From Lactuca virosa (Eukaryota; Streptophyta; Magnoliopsida; Asterales; Asteraceae): DNA of 64,000 bases. This document shows positions 11,133 through 25,194 of this stretch, piece after piece (position 1 is the stretch's first letter; each line of letters starts with the position of its first letter). The stretch spans positions 93,518,629 to 93,582,628 of the forward strand of contig CAKMRJ010005745.1 of the NCBI GenBank assembly GCA_928212115.1, in the 5' to 3' direction. The notes under the pieces are model-generated. The model was not told the DNA's origin. It made no database searches and saw only the letters and a program-made list of their open reading frames with translations. Both the position numbers and the translations under genes were made by a program.

Positions 11133-12966
11133 GATAATTGGGCATGAAAAAAATGGTGCATGCCTTCTAGGACAACATCGGGTGGTACTCCTTTGGTGGT
11201 GTGGTTCCATCTTGATTGATCCAATTCAATTGATATCATCTAGTTCTAGTATAGAACTCAAATCCTTTAAAACCTGTAGAAAAAATGACATGTCAATACA
11301 AATTCACCTTTTAACAAAGATGAAAGTTACTAAATATATGAATTAGATAATATAAACAGATCTCATTTTACATGATCTAATTGACAATTTTTTTTCCAAG
11401 CATGCACAGACCAAGGAAATGATGGTGAAAACACCTCTTCTTTAAAAATTGAGCTTGTCCGCAGCTCATCCCCAAGCCCATCGAGAAATATGTTACTAAA
11501 TGAAGTATTTACATACAGTGAAATTTATATCATGTAGAAATGGAATCACCGGTGGATAAGAGAACCCACTTGATTTTCTTCATCGGAAGCATTCAATTCA
11601 TGAAACGTATCCCTTAAAAGAAAGAGAATGATTAATGACAGATGTTATAAGTGGGGGAATTTTTAATATACAATGCTTCAATCACCCTATATTGGTTTAG
11701 TTACTTAAAATAATCCTAAATTATGTCAAAAAAAAATGAGTCACCAAATCATGTCATGGTTGTTTGTACTAAATCGTTGATCTACTTTGATACCAAGCTG
11801 TTTTCACAAAATCATGTCATGCTTCTATTAGATAAACTGTTGTAATCTCTTGATAAAGAAAATGCAAAAAAACCACCAAAAAAATCCATTTTGATATCAA
11901 ATAACCAAGGAGAATTTGGAGAATCATGATGGAATTAAATAAATTACCTCACAGTTGGTTTTCGAGACAATTGAGCTCAAAACAAATGGGATCAGAACCA
12001 TGTAAATGATTAATGATATCATCAATCTTCGTGGATGTATGTGATATGTACTTTTGCCAATAAGCTCAATTTTGGGAATTTATTGATTGTAGAGCACGAA
12101 GATGACAAAAATCAAATAAAATGTAAGTCATTTCCCATTAAAATAAACCAAGAACTTAATCAAACAGTTGGTGTGTAATATGTTATCCCAATAACTGGTT
12201 CCATAAAACTCCAATACATTGGTGCAATCGAAAGCCAAGTCAAAAGAGAAAGAGAGGTAACCACCTTTGTTCATCTTTGTGTTCCTTAGTGAATTCTCCT
12301 CGTGACATCAAAAAAAACAAATTGACATTTTATCAAACACACTGCAACACCATATGCAAGGTTCAGAAGGCATAAGTAAATCGTTTCAAAAACTAATACT
12401 AACATTTACAATCATAATTAGTTAGGAATACAATGATCATAGTCAAATACAACACACAATCATTTCGTTGTTGATCGTTACGATCGGCATTATCAAAAGT
12501 CTATATGCATATCAGATGATATACCAACACCTGAAATAGAAAAAAAATTCCAGAACCCTACAACACGAGAAGGGAAAGGGAAGGAAAAGAGCATATTCTT
12601 TCACAAAGATTGAAGGCTAACCTAGATTTGATCAACTTAATTTCTGTAGATGTGGTGACTATAAGATGCTTAAAAAAAACATAGCAAAGAAGAGAAAGAA
12701 TGAGAGGCGGCCTGTAATTTATTGCTGATTTCAAATGGTATAAACTGAGATTTGATAATGGAAATGATTACCTTCGTCAATTGATAGAATTTTGCTAATC
12801 AACCAAAAATCTTGATATTTACAAACTGATTTCTCGCTTTTTAAGTTGTTAGAAGAATCGATATTCGATATGCATAGAATAAAGAAGGGGCACAAACGGA
12901 ATTTTACATCGAAGGGGAAATCGATTTTGTAAGTGACACGTGGCACTTAGGACTCTTTTATTAGAG

Positions 12967-13033
<67 letters not shown>

Positions 13034-13328
13034 TGTGTGTGTGTGTGTAGAGCTAGGTTCAAATGTGGATTGACATTTATTGTGCGGACGTGTGGACAGT
13101 GCTATTCTGTGAGAATGACAAAGAAAATATGTTGTTTGATAATATGAATGCGTTCGACCTTATATAATTATTGTCATTATGACATTCTTACTAATTAAAT
13201 TGTCTATAAGGTTATTATAGACTTTTTATTATTATTCTCATTCTATCAGAATGTTTATTGAGTCGTATTCTGTTAGAATGAAAATGAGTGAAAAACAATG
13301 TGTGAGAACAAAAATGAATAAGAATTAA
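11133..13328 (-). repeat. Tandem unit 3 of 7 (2196 bp)
   Basis: Same composite structure, with the TA tract at about 12970-13030. Its cttcatcgga variant near 11577 is shared only with unit 4, which suggests a local duplication of neighbouring units. Confidence 0.9.
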
Positions 13329-15167
13329 GATAATTGGGCATGAAAAAAATGGTGCATGCCTTCTAGGACAACATCGGGTGGTACTCCTTTGGTGGTGTGG
13401 TTCCATCTTGATTGATCCAATTCAATTGATATCATCTAGTTCTAGTATAGAACTCAAATCCTTTAAAACCTGTAGAAAAAATGACATGTCAATACAAATT
13501 CACCTTTTAACAAAGATGAAAGTTACTAAATATATGAATTAGATAATATAAACAGATCTCATTTTACATGATCTAATTGACAATTTTTTTTCCAAGCATG
13601 CACAGACCAAGGAAATGATGGTGAAAACACCTCTTCTTTAAAAATTGAGCTTGTCCGCAGCTCATCCCCAAGCCCATCGAGAAATATGTTACTAAATGAA
13701 GTATTTACATACAGTGAAATTTATATCATGTAGAAATGGAATCACCGGTGGATAAGAGAACCCACTTGATTTTCTTCATCGGAAGCATTCAATTCATGAA
13801 ACGTATCCCTTAAAAGAAAGAGAATGATTAATGACAGATGTTATAAGTGGGGGAATTTTTAATATACAATGCTTCAATCACCCTATATTGGTTTAGTTAC
13901 TTAAAATAATCCTAAATTATGTCAAAAAAAAATGAGTCACCAAATCATGTCATGGTTGTTTGTACTAAATCGTTGATCTACTTTGATACCAAGCTGTTTT
14001 CACAAAATCATGTCATGCTTCTATTAGATAAACTGTTGTAATCTCTTGATAAAGAAAATGCAAAAAAACCACCAAAAAAAATCCATTTTGATATCAAATA
14101 ACCAAGGAGAATTTGGAGAATCATGATGGAATTAAATAAATTACCTCACAGTTGGTTTTCGAGACAATTGAGCTCAAAACAAATGGGATCAGAACCATGT
14201 AAATGATTAATGATATCATCAATCTTCGTGGATGTATGTGATATGTACTTTTGCCAATAAGCTCAATTTTGGGAATTTATTGATTGTAGAGCACGAAGAT
14301 GACAAAAATCAAATAAAATGTAAGTCATTTCCCATTAAAATAAACCAAGAACTTAATCAAACAGTTGGTGTGCAATATGTTATCCCAATAGCTGGTTCCA
14401 TAAAACTCCAATACATTGGTGCAATCGAAAGCCAAGTCAAAAGAGAAAGAGAGGTAACCACCTTTGTTCATCTTTGTGTTCCTTAGTGAATTCTCCTCGT
14501 GACATAAAAAAAAAACAAATTGACATTTTATCAAACACACTGCAACACCATATGCAAGGTGCAGAAGGCATAAGTGAATCGTTTCAAAAACTAATACTAA
14601 CATTTACAATCATAATTAGTTAGGAATACAATGATCATAGTCAAATACAACACACAATCATTTCGTTGTTGATCGTTACGATCGGCATTATCAAAAGTCT
14701 ATATACATATCAGATGATATACCAACACCTGAAATAGAAAAAAAATTCCAGAACCCTACAACACGAGAAGGGAAAGGGAAGGAAAAGAGCATATTCTTTC
14801 ACAAAGATTGAAGGCTAACCTAGATTTGATCAACTTAATTTCTGCAGATGTGGTGACTATAAGATGCTTAAAAAAAACGTAGCAAAGAAGAGAACGAATG
14901 AGAGGCGGCCTGTAATTTATTGTTGATTTCAAATGGTATAAACTGAGATTTGATAATGGAAATGATTACCTTCGTCAATTGATAGAATTTTGCTAATCAA
15001 CCAAAAATTTTGATATTTACAAACTGATTTCTCTCTTTTTAAGTTGTTAGAAGAATCGATATTCGATATGCATAGAATAAAGAAGGGGCACAAACGGAAT
15101 TTTACATCGAAGGGGAAATCGATTTTGTAAGTGACACGTGGCACTTAGGACTCTTTTATTAGAGAGG

Positions 15168-15250
<83 letters not shown>

Positions 15251-15521
15251 AGAGCTAGGTTCAAATGTGGATTGACATTTATTGTGCGGACGTGTGGACA
15301 GTGCTATTCTGTGAGAATGACAAAGAAAATATGTTGTTTGATAATATGAATGCGTTCGACCTTATATAATTATTGTCATTATGACATTCTACTAATTAAA
15401 TTGTCTATAAGGTTATTATAGACTTTTTATTATTATTCTCATTCTATCAGAATGTTTATTGAGTCGTATTCTGTTAGAATGAAAATGAGTGAAAAACAAT
15501 GTGTGAGAAGAAAAAAAATAA
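13329..15521 (-). repeat. Tandem unit 4 of 7 (2193 bp)
   Basis: Same composite structure, with the TA tract at about 15172-15226 followed by a longer TG tract. It carries the cttcatcgga variant of unit 3 and the gaggtcgata variant at the Helitron 5' edge. Confidence 0.9.
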
Positions 15522-17356
15522 GAATAATTAGGCATGAAAAAAATGGTGCATGTCTTCTAGGACAACATCGGGTGGTAACTCCTTTGGTGGTGTGGTTCCA
15601 TCTTGATTGATCCAATTCAATTGATATCATCTAGTTCTAGTATAGAACTCAAATCCTTTAAAACCTGTAGAAAAAATGACATGTCAAGACAATTCACCTT
15701 TTAACAAAGATGTAAGTTACTAAATATATGAATTAGATAATATAAACAGATCTCATTTTACATGATCTAATTGACATTTTTTTTCCAAGCATGCACAGAC
15801 CAAGGAAATGATGGTGAAAACACCTCTTCTTTAAAAATTGAGCTTGTCCGCAGCTTATCCCCAAGCCCATCGAGAAATATGTTACTAAATGAAGTATTTA
15901 CATACAGTGAAATTTATATCATGTAGAAATGGAATCACCGGTGGATAAGAGAACCCACTTGATTTTCTTCATAGGAAGCATTCAATTCATGAAACGTATC
16001 CCTTAAAAGAAAGAGAATGATTAATGACAGATGTTATAAGTGGGGGAATTTTTAATATACAATGCTTCAATCACCCTATTTGGTTTAGTTACTTAAAATA
16101 ATCCTAAATTATGGCAAAAAAAAATGAGTCACCAAATCATCTCATGGTTGTTTGTACTAAATCGTTGATCTACTTTGATACCAAGCTGTTTTCACAAAAT
16201 CATGTCATGCTTCTATTAGATAAACTGTTTGTAATCTCTTGATAAAGAAAATGCAAAAAAACCACCAAAAAAATCCATTTTGATATCAAATAACCAAGGA
16301 GAATTTGGAGAATCGTGATGGAATTAAATAAATTTCCTCACAGTTGGTTTTCGAGACAATTGAGCTCAAAACGAATGGGATCAGAACCATGTAAATGATT
16401 AATGATATCATCAATCTTCGTGGATGTATGTGATATGTACTTTTGCCAATAAGCTCAATTTTGGGAATTTATTGATTGTAGAGCACGAAGATGACAAAAA
16501 TCAAATAAAATGTAAGTCATTTCCCATTAAAATAAACCAAGAACTTAATCAAACAGTTGGTGTGTAATATGTTATCCCAATAACTGGTTCCATAAAACTC
16601 CAATACATTGGTGCAATCGAAAGCCAAGTCAAAAGAGAAAGAGAGGTAACCACCTTGTTCATCTTTGTGTTCCTTAGTGAATTCTCCTCGTGACATCAAA
16701 AAAAACAAATTGACATTTTATCAAACACACTGCAACACCATATGCAAGGTTCAGAAGGCATAAGTAAATCGTTTCAAAAACTAATACTAACATTTACAAT
16801 CATAATTAGTTAGGAATACAATGATCATAGTCAAATACAACACACAATCATTTCGTTGTTGATCGTTACGATCGGCATTATCAAAAGTCTATATACATAT
16901 CAGATGATATACCAACACCTGAAATAGAAAAAAAATTCCAGAACCCTACAACACGAGAAGGAAAGGGAAGGAAAAGAGCATATTCTTTCACAAAGATTGA
17001 AGGCTAACCTAGATTTGATCAACTTAATTTCTGCAGATGTGGTGACTATAAGATGCTTAAAAAAACGTAGCAAAGAAGAGAAAGAATGAGAGGCGGCCTG
17101 TAATTTATTGCTGATTTCAAATGGTATAAACTGAGATTTGATAATGGAAATGATTACCTTCGTCAATTGATAGAATTTTGCTAATCAACCAAAAATCTTG
17201 ATATTTACAAACTGATTTCTCGCTTTTTAAGTTGTTAGAAGAATCGACATTCGATATGCATAGAATAAAGAAGGGGCACAAACGGAATTTTACATCGAAG
17301 GGGAAATCGATTTTGTAAGTGACACGTGGCACTTAGGACTTTTATTAGAGAGGTAG

Positions 17357-17390
<34 letters not shown>

Positions 17391-17710
17391 TATTATATAT
17401 ATATATATATCTGTGTGTGTGTGTGTGTGTAGAGCTAGGTTCAAATGTGGACTGACATTTATTGTGCGGACGTGTGGACAGTGCTATTCTATGAGAATGA
17501 CAAAGAAAATATGTTGTTTGATAATATGAATGCGTTCGACCGTATATAATTATTGTCATTATGACATTCTTACTAATTAAATTGTCTATAAGGTTATTAT
17601 AGACTTTTTATTATTATTCTCATTCTATCAGAATGTTTATTGAGTCGTATTCTGTTAGAATGAAAATGAGTGAAAAACAATGTGTGAGAACAAAAATGAA
17701 TAAGAATTAA
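15522..17710 (-). repeat. Tandem unit 5 of 7 (2189 bp)
   Basis: Same composite structure, with an interrupted TA tract at about 17357-17411. Its left junction is slightly altered (agaataattaggcatg), and several one-base deletions break the short frames seen in other copies. Confidence 0.9.
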
Positions 17711-19540
17711 GATAATTGGGCATGAAAAAAATGGTGCATGCCTTCTAGGACAACATCGGGTGGTACTCCTTTGGTGGTGTGGTTCCATCTTGATTGATCC
17801 AATTCAATTGATCATCTAGTTCTAGTATATAACTCAAATCCTTTAAAACCTGTAGAAAAAATGACATGTCAATACAAATTCATCTTTTAACAAAGATGAA
17901 AGTTACTAAATATATGAATTAGATAATATAAACAGATCTCATTTTACATGATCTAATTGACAATTTTTTTTCCAAGCATGCACAGACCAAGGAAATGATG
18001 GTGAAAACACCTCTTCTTTAAAAATTGAGCTTGTCCGCAGCTCATCCCCAAGCCCATCGAGAAATATGTTACTAAATGAAGTGTTTACATACAGTGAAAT
18101 TTATATCATGTAGAAATGGAATCACCGGTGGATAAGAGAACCCACTTGATTTTCTTCATAGGAAGCATTCAATTCATCAAACGTATCCCTTAAAAGAAAG
18201 AGAATGATTAATGACAGATGTTATAAGTGGGGGAATTTTTAATATACAATGCTTCAATCACCCTATATTGGTTTAGTTACTTAAAATAATCCTAAATTAT
18301 GTCAAAAAAAAATGAGTCCACCAAATCATGTCATGGTTGTTTGTACTAAATTGTTGATCTACTTTGATACCAAGCTGTTTTCACAAAATCATGTCATGCT
18401 TCTATTAGATAAACTGTTGTAATCTCTTGATAAAGAAAACGCAAAAAAACCACCAAAAAAATCCATTTTGATATCAAATAACCAAGGAGAATTTGGAGAA
18501 TCATGATGGAATTAAATAAATTACCTCACAGTTGGTTTTCGAGACAATTGAGCTCAAAACGAATGGGATCAGAACCATGTAAATGATTAATGATATCATC
18601 AATCTTCGTGGATGTATGTGATATGTACTTTTGCCAATAAGCTCAATTTTGGGAATTTATTGATTGTAGAGCACGAAGATGACAAAAATCAAATAAAATG
18701 TAAGTCATTTCCATTAAAATAAACCAAGAACTTAATCAAACAGTTGGTGTGCAATATGTTATCCCAATAACTGGTTCCATAAAACTCCAATACATTGGTG
18801 CAATCGAAAGCCAAGTCAAAAGAGAAAGAGAGGTAACCACCTTTGTTCATCTTTGTGTTCCTTAGTGAATTCTCCTCGTGACATCAAAAAAAACAAATTG
18901 ACATTTTATCAAACACACTGCAACACCATATGCAAGGTTCAGAAGGCATAAGTAAATCGTTTCAAAAACTAATACTAACATTTACAATCATAATTAGTTA
19001 GGAATACAATGATCATAGTCAAATACAACACACAATCATTTCGTTGTTGATCGTTACGATCGGCATTATCAAAAGTCTATATACATATCAGATGATATAC
19101 CAACACCTGAAATAGAAAAAAAATTCCAGAACCCTACAACACGAGAAGGGAAAGGGAAGGAAAAGAGCATATTCTTTCACAAAGATTGAAGGCTAACCTA
19201 GATTTGATCAACTTAATTTTGCTGATGTGTGGTGACTATAAGATGCTTAAAAAAACGTAGCAAAGAAGAGAAAGAATGAGAGGCGGCCTGTAATTTATTG
19301 CTGATTTCAAATGGTATAAACTGAGATTTGATAATGGAAATGATTACCTTCGTCAATTGATAGAATTTTGCTAATCAACCAAAAATCTTGATTTTTACAA
19401 ACTGATTTCTCGCTTTTTAAGTTGTTAGAAGAATCGATATTCGATGCATAGAATAAAGAAGGGGCACAAACGGAATTTTACATCGAAGGGGAAATCGATT
19501 TTGTAAGTGACACGTGGCACTTAGGACTCTTTTATTAGAG

Positions 19541-19577
<37 letters not shown>

Positions 19578-19868
19578 TGTGTGTGTGTAGAGCTAGGTTC
19601 AAATGTGGATTGACATTTATTGTGCGGACGTGTGGACAGTGCTTCTGGAGAATGACAAAGCAAAGAAAATATGTTGTTTGATAATATGAATGCGTTCGAC
19701 CTTATATATTATTGTCATTATGACATTCTTACTAATTAAATTGTCTATAAGGTTATTATAGACTTTTATTATTATTCTCATTCTATCAGAATGTTTATTG
19801 AGTCGTATTCTGTTAGAATGAAAATGAGTGAAAAACAATGTGTGAGAACAAAAATGAATAAGAATTAA
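17711..19868 (-). repeat. Tandem unit 6 of 7 (2158 bp)
   Basis: Same composite structure with the shortest TA tract (about 19544-19575), which explains most of its shorter length. Confidence 0.9.
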
Positions 19869-21705
19869 GATAATTAGGCATGAAAAAAATGGTGCATGCC
19901 TTCTAGGACAACATCGGGTGGTACTCCTTTGGTGGTGTGGTTCCATCTTGATTGATCCAATTCAATTGATATCATCTAGTTCTAGTATAGAACTCAAATC
20001 CTTTAAAACCTGTAGAAAAATGACATGTCAATACAAATTCACCTTTTAACAAAGATGAAAGTTACTAAATATATGAATTAGATAATATAAACAGATCTCA
20101 TTTTACATGATCTTATTGACAATTTGTTTTTCCAAGCATGCACAGACCAAGGAAATGATGGTGAAAACACCTCTTCTTTAAAAATTGAGCTTGTCCGCAG
20201 CTCATCCCCAAGCCCATCGAGAAATATGTTACTAAATGAAGTATTTACATACAGTGAAATTTATATCATGTAGAAATGGAATCACTGGTGGATAAGAGAA
20301 CCCACTTGATTTTCTTCATAGGAAGCATTCAATTCATGAAACGTATCCCTTAAAAGAAAGAGAATGATTAATGACAGATGTTATAAGTGGGGGAATTTTT
20401 TATACAATGCTTCAATCACCCTATATTGTTTGTTTAGTTACTTAAAATAATCCTAATTATGTCAAAAAAAATGAGTCACCAAATCATGTCATGGTTGTTT
20501 GTACTAAATCGTTGATCTACTTTGATACCAAGCTGTTTTCACAAAATCATGTCATGCTTCTATTAGATAAACTGTTGTAATCTCTTGATAAAGAAAATGC
20601 AAAAAAACCACCAAACAAAAATCCATTTTGATATCAAATAACCAAGGAGAATTTGGAGAATCATGATGGAATTAAATAAATTACCTCACAGTTGGTTTCG
20701 AGACAATTGAGCTCAAAACGAATGGGATCATAACCATGTAAATGATTAATGATATCATCAATCTTCGTGGATGTATGTGATATGTACTTTTGCCAATAAG
20801 CTCAATTTTGGGAATTTATTGATTGTAGAGCACGAAGATGACAAAAATCAAATAAAATGTAAGTCATTTCCTATTAAAATAAACCAAGAACTTAATCAAA
20901 CAGTTGGTGTGCAATATGTTATCCCAATAACTGGTTCCATAAAACTCCAATACATTGGTGCAATCGAAAGCCAAGTCAAAAGAGAAAGAGAGGTAACCAC
21001 CTTTGTTCATCTTTGTTTCCTTAGTGAATTCTCCTCGTGACATAAAAAAATAACAAATTGACATTTTATCAAACACACTGCAACACCATATGCAAGGTTT
21101 AGAAGGCATAAGTAAATCGTTTCAAAAACTAATACTAATATTTACAATCATAATTAGTTAGGAATACAATGATCATAGTCAAATACAACACACAATCATT
21201 TCGTTGTTGATCGTTACGATCGGCATTATCAAAAGTCTATATACATATCAGATGATATACCAACACCTGAAATAGAAAAAAAATTCCAGAACCCTACAAC
21301 ATGAGAAGGGAAAGGGAAGGAAAAGAGCATATTCTTTCACAAAGATTGAAGGCTAACCTAGATTTGATCAACTTAATTTCTGCAGATGTGGTGACTATAA
21401 GATGCTTAAAAAAAACGTAGCAAGAAGAGAAAGAATGAGAGGCGGCCTGTAATTTATTGCTGATTTCAAATGGTATAAACTGAGATTTGATAATGGAAAT
21501 GATTACCTTCGTCAATTGATAGAATTTTGCTAATCAACCAAAAATCTTGATATTTACAAACTGATTTCTCTCTTTTTAAGTTGTTAGAAGAATCGATATT
21601 CGATATGCATAGAATAAAGAAGGGGCACAAACGGAATTTTACATCGAAGGGGAAATCGATTTTGTAAGTGACACGTGGCACTTAGGACTCTTTTATTAGA
21701 GAGGT

Positions 21706-21762
<57 letters not shown>

Positions 21763-22064
21763 TTGTGTGTGTGTGTGTGTGTGTGTAGAGCTAGGTTCAA
21801 ATGTGGATTGACATTTATTGTGCGGACGTGTGGACAGTGCTATTCTGTGAGAATGACAAAGAAATAGTTGTTTGATAATATGAATGCGTTCGACCTTATA
21901 TAATTATTGTCATTATGACATTGTTACTAATTAAATTGTCTATAAGGTTATTATAGACTTTTTATTATTATTCTCATTCTATCAGAATGTTTATTGAGTC
22001 GTATTCTGTTAGAATGAAAAGGAGTGAAAAACAATGTGTGAGAACAAAAATGAATAAGAATTAA
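19869..22064 (-). repeat. Tandem unit 7 of 7 (2196 bp)
   Basis: Last unit, with the TA tract at about 21706-21760. Unlike the others it continues past the repeat boundary into the rest of the MITE (to 22207). It therefore preserves the original right-hand junction, as unit 1 preserves the left-hand junction with the Helitron 3' end. Confidence 0.9.
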
Positions 22065-22207
22065 TGAGGATGCATGAAAATGACGATATTTTTGTAAGGT
22101 TGAACATATTTGCATTACTACACAACTTATTCTCTTAGTAATTCTCATAAAATAGCACTGTCCACACGTACGCACAATAATTGTCCATCCACATTATAAC
22201 CTAGCCC
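21788..22207. mobile_element. Complete Mutator-like MITE with long terminal inverted repeats
   Basis: The left end gagctaggttcaaatgtgg...tgtgagaat (21788-21855) returns in reverse complement at 22141-22207 with about ten mismatches. Weaker pairing extends the arms to well over 100 bp. It has no coding capacity. Long inverted ends and insertion in AT sequence fit a MULE-derived MITE; the expected 9-bp duplication cannot be judged because both flanks are TA repeats. Confidence 0.65.
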
Positions 22208-22363
<156 letters not shown>

Positions 22364-23390
22364 AATAACATGAGCAACATTGTGTATTAATGATGTATAT
22401 AATAAATAAATATTTACACATGTGATGTATGAGCAGGTTAAATAGTGAAAAGCATAAATGTCCATATGATCCGCTCTGAGAGGATGGCGAATTGGTAGCT
22501 GGGAAGGTATGAGTAAATTCCAATGTATCCTTCTCTTTTCCAGTCGTTTTAGCTTTTTGATATGTTGGTTGTTGATTTTGATATACTATATTATTTTTAT
22601 TCAATCATTTTATCTTAACAAAAGCTGTTTTTGTGTTTTTGGTATTTCCTTAAATTTTCTGTGCATGTGTTTATGAAATTTCATATGTGAGTCTTATCAA
22701 ACCTTGCACCAAATGCCATTTATTTTCAAAGCAATCTACATTGTAAACTTTTCCATTGGTCTATTTTTTATAGGCCTAACCTTTTTGCCAATATGTTATA
22801 GGTGCGGGAAAGATTGTAGTAGAGAATAATCCTTTGGTCATTCATGATTACAAGGCAAAAACAGAACAGTTGGATGAGCATATAAGTGATAAAGATATCT
22901 ACAATAGGTTAATTTTGGTCTTCTCTTTCCAGTAAGACTGCATCAAAAATAACTTTATTTCCTTTACATGTTCTCTTTATTGAAAGTGATTTATGTTATA
23001 CCTTTATTGTTGTTTATCTCAGAAAATTTCTATTACATGAACTAATGGCAATCATGGAAATTTATATAAACCATAAATATTTCCATTTCTTGATAAAATA
23101 GTCCCAAAACTAATTAAAAATACCATAAAAATGAGTTTGCAACTAGCAAGGAGAGCAAATGGAGTATATTTCAAAGCATGTTGCTCTAACAAATTATCAT
23201 GTGTCCAGTCTCACAAAAATAATTGAAGTTGTGTAATATCCTATCCTTGTATCTTCAACAATATGCACTTTGTTTAAAAAATATTTTTTTGCAATTTCTA
23301 TATAAGGTGCATAAAGTGAAGTACAAGAACAAACCCAAATCACTTGACAGAAACAATTTCGTGAAAGCATGAAGAATTGTACAAACGAGA
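22364..23390 (+). other. AT-rich stretch with one unidentified exon-like block
   Basis: The only gene-like item is at 22801-22908. After an acceptor-like gttatag it has an open stretch containing KIVVENNPLVIHDY, then KAKTEQLDEHISD, and is followed by a donor-like gtta. I do not recognise the gene. It lies on the same strand as the EDM2-like fragment and left of a Helitron 3' end, so it may be captured sequence. Nothing else is supported. Confidence 0.35.
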
Positions 23391-23391
23391 T

Positions 23392-23608
23392 GTTAGTTGA
23401 ATTTTTTAGGTTTAAATACAACAAAACAACAATGTGCTTTGGAAAAATGTACCAATTCACAGTAATATCATTAGCAAATGTTAGTTGACTTTTTTTGGTT
23501 TAAATACAACAAAATAGCAATGTACTCCGAAAAATATACCAATTTATAGCAATATCATTAGTAAACACATACAAATTAACCTGCAACAACCTGCAGGCTT
23601 TTTTACTA

Positions 23609-23609
<1 letters not shown>
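23392..23609 (+). mobile_element. Helitron 3' end (plus strand) with duplicated subterminal block
   Basis: The end reads CCTGCA-acaacc-TGCAGG (a 6-bp perfect stem at 23580-23597), then a T-rich spacer and CTAG at 23606-23609 followed by T. This is the classic Helitron 3' arrangement. Two copies of an 88-bp block (starting at 23392 and 23480) lie just upstream. The 5' end of this element was not located; it may lie left of the tandem array or be lost. Confidence 0.65.
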
Positions 23610-23610
<1 letters not shown>

Positions 23611-23641
<31 letters not shown>

Positions 23642-23835
23642 GTTAAACGAATATATTATTATTGAATACATAAAAATATTTATACGTCTTACATTTATAC
23701 GTTTTTTATGTATAAATATGTTTTTATGCATATAATTACATATTTAAAATGTATTTTTATATGCATTTATATAATAATATTCAAAAAAACAAATTTGAAA
23801 AAGTTTTTTTTGTGTGTTTTTAATAATAATAATAA
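23611..23835. repeat. AT-rich spacer with (TTA)n / (TAA)n tracts
   Basis: Trinucleotide tracts lie at each side of an AT-rich spacer between two oppositely oriented Helitron 3' ends. No gene is seen. Confidence 0.7.
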
Positions 23836-25142
23836 CTAGAGGGTAACCCTCGCTTCGCAGCGGGTCGGAAGTTGATTTAGGTTAGGCAAACGTTTTTGTG
23901 CCTATGTTCTCGGTGGTTATTATATGTAATACATTCAAATACATTTTTAAAGAAAATATATAGCAAAGTATGCAGACATATTTTAACAAAAGCAAAGATA
24001 ATTGTTTTTAAGCTTCGTTCATGGCTTTTGGTGGCTTTTTCAATCCCTTCCATCCTGATTAAACGATGCAAATCACTTTGGAAACTGAATAAGTTTATAG
24101 AAAAGGGGCATACATATCCGCCAATTATGCATGTGCCGAAAATACCCCTGCAGAATAATTACCATAAATGAAGATAGCAATTAAAAGCCTTTTTGTTTTA
24201 TTTCCTTGTTAAATCATTAGATTCTTTTATAGCCTTATAAAGACTAAAATGCCCTTTAATAAAAGGGTCATAAACAAATTTATTTTGAGGGTTTCTGCAC
24301 CTTGACAGTTATGTCATTATATATTATTTCAATAGTAATTCATGTAATCATGCAAAAATGAAACATACGCTTTCCATTCTTCCATTTGTCTGTCCTTCAA
24401 CTTTACCCACAACAAACCATCTAAGTGCACAAAATTTAATATAAAATATTAGAAAATAACTTCAACATTTAATCTAAAACATTTGCAAATTGATTTCTTT
24501 ACGAACTCATGCTCCCAACCTTGCTCCCAAAAAATTGTATTGACTGGAGTATTAGAAAATAAATGGATTCAAAAGGTAGCATAAAAAAAGTAATGTCTGT
24601 GTTAATTTTAGTTTAAAAAAAAATTTGATTAAACCTGGTATAACAAATCTAAGAAGTCCAATTATTTGATAATTTGAGTAGATGAAAGTCCAATACATAA
24701 AGCAAAAGAATATTAAAAAGCAGTTATATCCCTTAATGTTAAAATCAAAGTTTAAGATATAACAAAAACAAAAGCAAATATGTGGAAAGCAGATAATGGT
24801 ACGTTAGTTATGTGAAATTAAGTTTTTTAGTATTGTTATGATAAGTTCTTTAAAAAAAGTGTCGCCAAAGTAACTACGATTGCTTGTGCAGGGGTATGTA
24901 TCAAACCTCCAGCATATAACAGAGCTATCCAGACATATATTCTCCTTTTTTCTCCATTGAGTGAATGATCTTTATAAGGTTTTGCTCGCTGAAGTTAATT
25001 ACCCCTTTGTGCTTGAAAAAAACTAATAGCCCTCTAATAGTTTAACAAAATCAACCATGAACACAGTTGCTAAAATAAGTTCATATATAAAGAAACAATC
25101 AAGAAATCATATTGTATTATGAATTTCATCGAATAATCATAC

Positions 25143-25194
25143 CTGAATAAGGATGATATTAGCACCCTTCTCATGAGCAAATCTCGCCAGCCTG
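25143..25194 (-). pseudogene. Exon fragment like N-carbamoylputrescine amidase
   Basis: Between a splice acceptor (tattgcag) and a donor (cag|gtatg) the minus strand reads LARFAHEKGANIILIQ. Plant N-carbamoylputrescine amidase, a nitrilase-family enzyme of polyamine synthesis, has from memory a very similar early exon with AHAKGANIILIQ ending at the same point. Only this exon is recognised. It is far too short to act and is most likely Helitron-captured. Confidence 0.5.

Noticed and set aside
6759..22064. CRISPR-like or centromeric satellite array
   Set aside because: Units are about 2.2 kb without short repeat-spacer structure, and only seven copies exist with transposon boundaries at both ends, so a local duplication explains it better.
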